From Pantoea sp. alder81 (GTDB lineage Bacteria; Pseudomonadota; Gammaproteobacteria; Enterobacterales; Enterobacteriaceae): a DNA stretch of 64,000 nt. Below the pieces are notes generated by a model. The model was not told the origin of the DNA. It did no database searches and saw only the letters and a list, made by a program, of their open reading frames with translations. The DNA is taken from contig NZ_JAIUDA010000013.1 in the NCBI RefSeq assembly GCF_020179835.1, positions 1 through 64,000 on the forward strand, given 5' to 3'. Below, piece after piece: positions 59,908 through 64,000 of the stretch. Made by a program: the position numbers and the translations under genes. Within the stretch, counting starts at the first letter, position 1. Every line of letters starts with the position of its first letter.

Positions 59908-61062
59908 ATGATGTCTGCCAAACTTTTTATAGCGTCCGAAGCGGTACTGCGTGTCGAACGCACGTCACTGCGCGTGCAGCAGCCCGCTTCCAGCAGTGAC
60001 ATGGTCTCGCTGGCGATGGGAGAACCCGATTTTGATACCCCACCGCGCATCGTTCAGGCGGCGGTTGAAGCGCTGCAGCAGGGTTATACCCATTACGCCC
60101 CCCTGCTGGGCGATAAAACATTGTGCCAGGCACTGGCTGACGACGTCTCCGCACGGAGCGGCATGCCGGTCAAAAACGGTGAAGTGCTGGTCACTCACGG
60201 CGGCACCGCGGGCCTGGCTGCCGCGATCCTCTCTATCGTCAATCCAGGCGATCGCGTCGTCATTCCGGATCCGACTTATTCTCTGTATGCCGATCTGGTT
60301 AACATGGCGGGCGGAATCTGTATTCCCATGCCGTGCCGCAGCGATTTGCACTGGGATTTGGATCGTCTGGATAAGGCACTGGAGGGCGCCAAACTGTTTG
60401 TGTTCTGTAACCCAGGCAATCCCACCGGCATCGTGCACAGCCGAGAAGAGGTTGAAACGCTGGGTAAGCTGGTTAACAAACACAACAATCTGGTGATTGC
60501 GGATGAAGCCTACAGCGATCTGGTATTCACCGATCGCCCTTTCACTTCGGTATTGCAGGTGCCCGCCTTCGCTGGCCGTACGCTGTTCTGCCAGACTTTC
60601 TCGAAAAGTTACGCCATGACCGGCTGGCGCGTGGGCTATCTGGCAGGCCCGGCTGAGATGATCGCTGCCGCCGCGCGCGTCCATAATAGCGTCAACGGCT
60701 CGGTCAACAGTGCAGTGCAGCGCGCGGCACTGGTGGCGCTCACGCAGTGTCAAAACGACGTCAAACGTATGTATGATGTCTACCGTGAACGTCGCCAGTT
60801 AATGATGGAAGGTCTGTACGCCATCCCGGAGCTGTCGCTCAATGAACCCGAGGGTGCATTTTACTGCTTCCCTTCTTATTCATTGCCGATCCCGGCAATC
60901 GATATGGTCGCGCTGCTGCGTGAACAAGGCATTGCCGTCCGTCCAGGCAGTGAATTTGGTGCGGCGGGAGAGCGCCACCTGCGCCTGTCCTACGCGGCCA
61001 GTAATGAGGCGATCGTTGAAGGCGTACGTCGCCTCAAGCGTGCGCTGGCTGGTTTGAATTAA
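59908..61062 (+). CDS. Class I/II PLP aminotransferase (AspC-like)
   Basis: Fold-type I aminotransferase of the AspC family, 384 residues. Visible marks are SLAMGEPDFDTPPRIVQAAV, then GYTHYAPLLGDKTLCQALAD, FVFCNPGNPTGIVHSREEVE, NNLVIADEAYSDLVFTDRPF, and TFSKSYAMTGWRVGYLAGPA with the PLP-binding Lys in SKSYAM; the Arg that binds the substrate carboxylate is in RLSYAAS. AGGAAGG precedes ATGATG, of which the second ATG may also be used. It fits a pathway that moves nitrogen from a ring-opened amino acid to 2-oxoglutarate, with the glutamate-dehydrogenase-like enzyme downstream recycling it. Confidence 0.92.
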   Translation: MMSAKLFIASEAVLRVERTSLRVQQPASSSDMVSLAMGEPDFDTPPRIVQAAVEALQQGYTHYAPLLGDKTLCQALADDVSARSGMPVKNGEVLVTHGGTAGLAAAILSIVNPGDRVVIPDPTYSLYADLVNMAGGICIPMPCRSDLHWDLDRLDKALEGAKLFVFCNPGNPTGIVHSREEVETLGKLVNKHNNLVIADEAYSDLVFTDRPFTSVLQVPAFAGRTLFCQTFSKSYAMTGWRVGYLAGPAEMIAAAARVHNSVNGSVNSAVQRAALVALTQCQNDVKRMYDVYRERRQLMMEGLYAIPELSLNEPEGAFYCFPSYSLPIPAIDMVALLREQGIAVRPGSEFGAAGERHLRLSYAASNEAIVEGVRRLKRALAGLN

Positions 61063-61090
61063 GACGTAAAACACAGGAATAAAACCCACA

Positions 61091-61711
61091 ATGGCGGGAA
61101 GACCGATGCGCAGTGATACCGAAAGAAACCGCAAAAATCTGATTCAGGCGGGAGCCCGCTTGTTTGAGCATGCAGAGAACCCGATAAGCCTGGCGGAGAT
61201 TGCCGCCGAAGCCGGCGTGTCGGTTGCCACGGCCTATCGCCAGTTTACGTCGGTCGAAGAGGTGCTGAACGCCTATCGCCAGGAAGTGGGCCAGCTATTA
61301 CTCGACTTTAGCCTGAGCCAGAGCTGTACAGGCCTGCAGAAGCTGGAGAACATCAGCCGGCACTGGATCAAACTGGTGCGTGAGAACGGTGCCGCAATGG
61401 TGCCGATGCGTAACCGTCGTGGCTACCTGGAACGTTTATGGGAAGGCGCGGATTACCTGAAAGTTCAGGCTGATGCGCTACGCCCGGCATTACGCGAAGC
61501 GATGGGGGAAATGGATCTGCCGGATATTGGTGATAAAGCGATTTTCCTGTGGAACATCCTGTTCGATCCCCGCGAAATTTTCGACCTGCTGGACACCGTC
61601 GGCCTGACGGAAAGACAGGTGGGCACACAGTTGATGTCGGTGCTGATCGGCGGACTACGTGGTTTCGCTACCGCCAATGAGTTCAGTGTGGAAGCCTGCC
61701 GCACTAAGTAA
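61091..61711 (+). CDS. TetR-family transcriptional regulator
   Basis: One-component regulator of 206 residues. The N-terminal helix-turn-helix runs from about residue 10 to 55 (NLIQAGARLFEHAENPISLA, then EIAAEAGVSVATAYRQFTSV), and the rest is a helical ligand domain with no recognised family. ATG at 61091 has AGGAA some distance before; ATG at 61106 has GGGAAG four bases before and is an alternative. It is the last gene of the 53.2-61.7 kb operon and probably represses it; the repeats at 53143-53200 are candidate operators. The ligand may be the cluster's substrate or a pathway intermediate. Confidence 0.88.
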   Translation: MAGRPMRSDTERNRKNLIQAGARLFEHAENPISLAEIAAEAGVSVATAYRQFTSVEEVLNAYRQEVGQLLLDFSLSQSCTGLQKLENISRHWIKLVRENGAAMVPMRNRRGYLERLWEGADYLKVQADALRPALREAMGEMDLPDIGDKAIFLWNILFDPREIFDLLDTVGLTERQVGTQLMSVLIGGLRGFATANEFSVEACRTK

Positions 61712-61716
61712 ATCGG

Positions 61717-61738
61717 GGCCGCCAGTCAGCGGCCTTTT
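61717..61738 (+). terminator. Rho-independent terminator after the TetR gene
   Basis: GGCCGC (61717-61722), loop CAGTCA, GCGGCC (61729-61734), then TTTT. It ends the plus-strand catabolic operon six bases after the stop. Confidence 0.85.
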
Positions 61739-61827
61739 CCCTCTTCTTTTGATGATCACAATCACTGTGAGGGGTTACTGCATCCTGAATTTGGGGCAGC
61801 GCCTGCGCGGTGCAATAAGGTGAAAAA

Positions 61828-63099
61828 ATGACGGCACTTTCCTATGTATCAGAAGATAAACACTCTCCCTGGGCAACCTATCTGGCGCAGGTCGATCGCG
61901 TTCTGCCTTATTTAGGCGAACTGTCACGCTGGGCAGATACGCTACGCCATCCCAAGCGTGCGCTGATTGTCGATATCCCGCTGGAGATGGATGATGGTAG
62001 CGTCAGGCATTTCGAAGGCTACCGCGTGCAGCACAACCTATCGCGCGGGCCGGGTAAAGGCGGCGTGCGTTTTCACCCGGACGTCACGCTGGAAGAAGTG
62101 ATGGCGCTATCTGCCTGGATGACGGTGAAATGTGCGGCGATTAATCTGCCATTTGGCGGGGCGAAAGGCGGTATCCGCGTCGATCCTCGTGAGTTATCCA
62201 AAAAGGAACTTGAACGACTGACGCGCCGCTATACCAGCGAAATTGGCAGCATTATCGGGCCACAACAGGATATTCCGGCACCGGATGTCGGCACGAATCC
62301 ACAGGTGATGGCATGGATGATGGACACCTGGTCGATGAATGTCGGCATGACCAGTACCGGTGTGGTGACCGGCAAACCCATCCATCTCGGAGGTTCTCTC
62401 GGGCGCGTTAAGGCCACGGGGCGCGGTGTGTTCGTTACCGGCAAGGTCACTGCGCAGCGTATCGGCCTGGAACTGGAAAACGCGCGCGTTGCGGTGCAGG
62501 GCTTTGGTAATGTCGGCAGCGTGGCCGCCGAACTGTTTTCACAGTCTGGTGCTAAGGTTGTCACGGTGCAGGACCACAGCGCCACGCTGCATCATTCAGC
62601 CGGCATCGATATCGCAGCGCTGATTTGCTGGCAACAGCAGCACGGCAGCATCGCCGGATTTCATGGCGCAACCGCCATCAGCCACGAGGCCTTTTGGGAA
62701 CAAGGTTGCGATATCCTGATCCCCGCCGCGCTGGAAGGGCAAATCACCGCAGAACGAGCGCGAAAACTGGTGTGCCGCATGGTGCTGGAAGGCGCCAACG
62801 GCCCTACGTTACCTGAGGCGGACGATATCCTGACCCAGCGCAACATCACGGTAGTGCCCGATGTGATCTGTAACGCGGGTGGCGTCACCGTCAGCTATTT
62901 CGAGTGGGTACAGGATTTCTCCAGCTTCTTCTGGAGCGAAGACGAGATTAACGCCCGACTGGACAAAATCATGGAGCAGGCGCTACTCGCGATCTGGCAA
63001 AAATCGGAACAGCTGGAAGTGAGTTTGCGAACGGCGGCTTATGCCGTAGCGTGTGAGCGGATTTTGACGGCAAGGAAGGAGCGTGGGTTGTATCCGTGA
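61828..63099 (+). CDS. Glu/Leu/Phe/Val dehydrogenase (glutamate dehydrogenase family)
   Basis: Amino-acid dehydrogenase of 423 residues. The N-terminal catalytic part has GPGKGGVRFHPDVTLEEVMA, then MTVKCAAINLPFGGAKGGI, with the catalytic Lys, and DIPAPDVGTNPQVMAWMMDT. The Rossmann part has VAVQGFGNVGSVAAELF, a typical NAD-type fingerprint. The size suits hexameric NAD-linked catabolic enzymes rather than the 447-residue NADP GdhA. AAGGTGA precedes the ATG. It stands after the operon terminator and thus has its own promoter, but fits the pathway by releasing ammonium from the glutamate made by the aminotransferase. Leucine or phenylalanine dehydrogenase activity is less likely but not excluded. 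Confidence 0.9.
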   Translation: MTALSYVSEDKHSPWATYLAQVDRVLPYLGELSRWADTLRHPKRALIVDIPLEMDDGSVRHFEGYRVQHNLSRGPGKGGVRFHPDVTLEEVMALSAWMTVKCAAINLPFGGAKGGIRVDPRELSKKELERLTRRYTSEIGSIIGPQQDIPAPDVGTNPQVMAWMMDTWSMNVGMTSTGVVTGKPIHLGGSLGRVKATGRGVFVTGKVTAQRIGLELENARVAVQGFGNVGSVAAELFSQSGAKVVTVQDHSATLHHSAGIDIAALICWQQQHGSIAGFHGATAISHEAFWEQGCDILIPAALEGQITAERARKLVCRMVLEGANGPTLPEADDILTQRNITVVPDVICNAGGVTVSYFEWVQDFSSFFWSEDEINARLDKIMEQALLAIWQKSEQLEVSLRTAAYAVACERILTARKERGLYP

Positions 63100-63440
63100 G
63101 CGGAGTACCAACATTTAAATAGCGTTGATGGAAACCGTTTTTGATCTGCTTTAAAGGGCTTCAACGCAGAGTTCTGGACGAATCCTGATAATGGATCACA
63201 GCCGTATTTACTATCCAGCTGTTTTCTACTCCCTATATATTGATAATCATTGACTGTGATTGATTTGATAACAAACGATCGGCCAGCTCAATGCCCTGAA
63301 AACCACGGAATCTATTAAAAATTTCTTATCAGCGATTCTAAACGACAAAACCGCCATGAGGCGGTTTTGTCTGAATTTGGTGTAAGGCCGGGATCAAAAG
63401 TGGTTAACTAGTCTTGAACGAGATGCCTAAAATTCTGGAA
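63100..63440. other. 341-base gene-free region with a strong hairpin
   Basis: No gene seen. The only clear structure is the hairpin at 63345-63370. Short AT-rich runs around 63220-63330 could hold a promoter, but none is convincing. Confidence 0.5.
63345..63370. terminator. Perfect 11-bp hairpin with flanking A and T runs
   Basis: ACAAAACCGCC (63345-63355), loop ATGA, GGCGGTTTTGT (63360-63370). The A/T arms let it act as a terminator in both directions, for the dehydrogenase gene on the plus strand and the small gene on the minus strand. Confidence 0.85.
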
Positions 63441-63746
63441 TTACTCTTCCACTAAAATATTTACATGACAGAACACTTCATACTCTGACTGTCGGTCATA
63501 ACGGAAAAAGCGTGAGATTACGATTCCTCTGAAAGAGCTGAGTGTCTCGTTCTCTTCTGGATTTCCACCAATTTCTACGTAATCACCTACTGAAGGGATA
63601 AACATCACCGGAGTTTCTTCACCAGAGGTCTGAATAACACTTCCTGCAGGGATCGGCGTTTCTTCACCACGTCGTTTGTACTGAAAATCGATGCTGTACG
63701 TTATTTCCAATTTTACCTCTGGATGCCATCCGTTCGAATTGCCCAC
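63441..63746 (-). CDS. Hypothetical 101-residue protein
   Basis: A small acidic protein with LEITYSIDFQYKRRGEETPI, then PAGSVIQTSGEETPVMFIPS and VGDYVEIGG, reminiscent of conserved short proteins of unknown function. The only usual start in frame is GTG at 63746, without a good ribosome site; the frame stays open for a few more codons upstream to a TGA, so the true start is uncertain and the gene could be truncated at its 5' end. No signal, membrane segment or catalytic motif is visible. A terminator-like hairpin lies about 70 bases downstream, which supports transcription on this strand. Confidence 0.5.
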   Translation of the reverse strand: MGNSNGWHPEVKLEITYSIDFQYKRRGEETPIPAGSVIQTSGEETPVMFIPSVGDYVEIGGNPEENETLSSFRGIVISRFFRYDRQSEYEVFCHVNILVEE

Positions 63747-64000
63747 GCGGACTAAACAAGCTTTGGAAGAAGATAATATCAGAGATAATATTCAGGAATA
63801 AATAGTGAAAAGTGCGAATTTTTATATGAGTTTTTTAATGTTCTCTGGTAAAGACACTTCATTAGGGTGAGCAGTAAAAGTTCTCTGTCAATTGGTAAAA
63901 AACGATGCTGCAACGTCTTATTGGTGCTAATACACATATTTATTAACAGATAACGACGGTTTACCGCTTCGCTTTATTTCAATCAGAGATCAAGCTACGC
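63747..64000. other. AT-rich right edge without a gene
   Basis: AT-rich DNA with many stops in all frames. Nothing that I can name. Confidence 0.5.

Noticed and set aside
59965..60753. A 262-codon minus-strand frame inside the aminotransferase gene
   Set aside because: The plus strand has every aminotransferase motif, so this long frame is a codon-bias shadow.
1..64000. tRNA or rRNA genes, integrase and attachment sites
   Set aside because: No cloverleaf-like or rRNA sequence, and no tyrosine or serine integrase, was recognised on either strand.

Overview
The window reads as accessory DNA from a Gram-negative enterobacterium. The Dpp-, Pot- and Ssu-type transporter genes, the IS3, IS30 and ISNCY-type elements and the general gene style suggest Enterobacterales, most likely an Erwiniaceae genus such as Pantoea or Erwinia. 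Placement on a large plasmid or a variable chromosomal region is inference; no replication, partition or tRNA gene was seen.

Left part, 1-13.6 kb: sulfur scavenging. A minus-strand operon holds an acyl-CoA-dehydrogenase-like flavoprotein, a DszA/NtaA-type FMN monooxygenase, a Tat-exported binding protein and an ABC ATPase whose 3' half was removed by an IS3-family insertion at base 125. Next come a divergent LysR/MFS-efflux pair, a plus-strand group (SsuD-like monooxygenase, a binding-protein-like protein without a signal peptide, SsuA-like binding protein), and a minus-strand operon (second DszA/NtaA-type monooxygenase, rhodanese, ThiM). Several genes overlap by ATGA, so they are probably translationally coupled.

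Middle part, 13.7-33.9 kb: two systems built on HyuA/HyuB (hydantoinase/oxoprolinase) subunits. The first joins a family-5 binding protein and hyuB-hyuA on the minus strand to divergent Dpp-type permeases and a two-domain ATPase. The second has an M20 peptidase divergent from hyuA-hyuB and a four-gene polyamine/iron-type ABC importer. Between them is a HAD phosphatase gene broken by one in-frame amber codon.

Island, about 34-52.8 kb: an ISNCY-type element, an IS3-family element and an IS30-family element are interspersed with probable defence genes. These are a 1276-residue YobI-like membrane P-loop NTPase, two probable lipoproteins, two complete Septu (PtuA ATPase + PtuB HNH nuclease) modules in tandem, an unknown 86-residue gene, and a Fic protein preceded by four spaced direct repeats. 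The tandem Septu pair, the YobI-like NTPase and the lipoprotein pair are the best places to look for undescribed biology.

Right part, 53.2-63.1 kb: a third catabolic cluster on the plus strand: RraA-like aldolase, MHS-family carrier, hyuA, hyuB, short-chain dehydrogenase, aminotransferase, TetR regulator and glutamate-dehydrogenase-family enzyme. The window thus has three hyuAB pairs, each with a different transporter class, which suggests a cell specialised in taking up and opening cyclic amides or related N compounds. Substrates cannot be read from the sequence.
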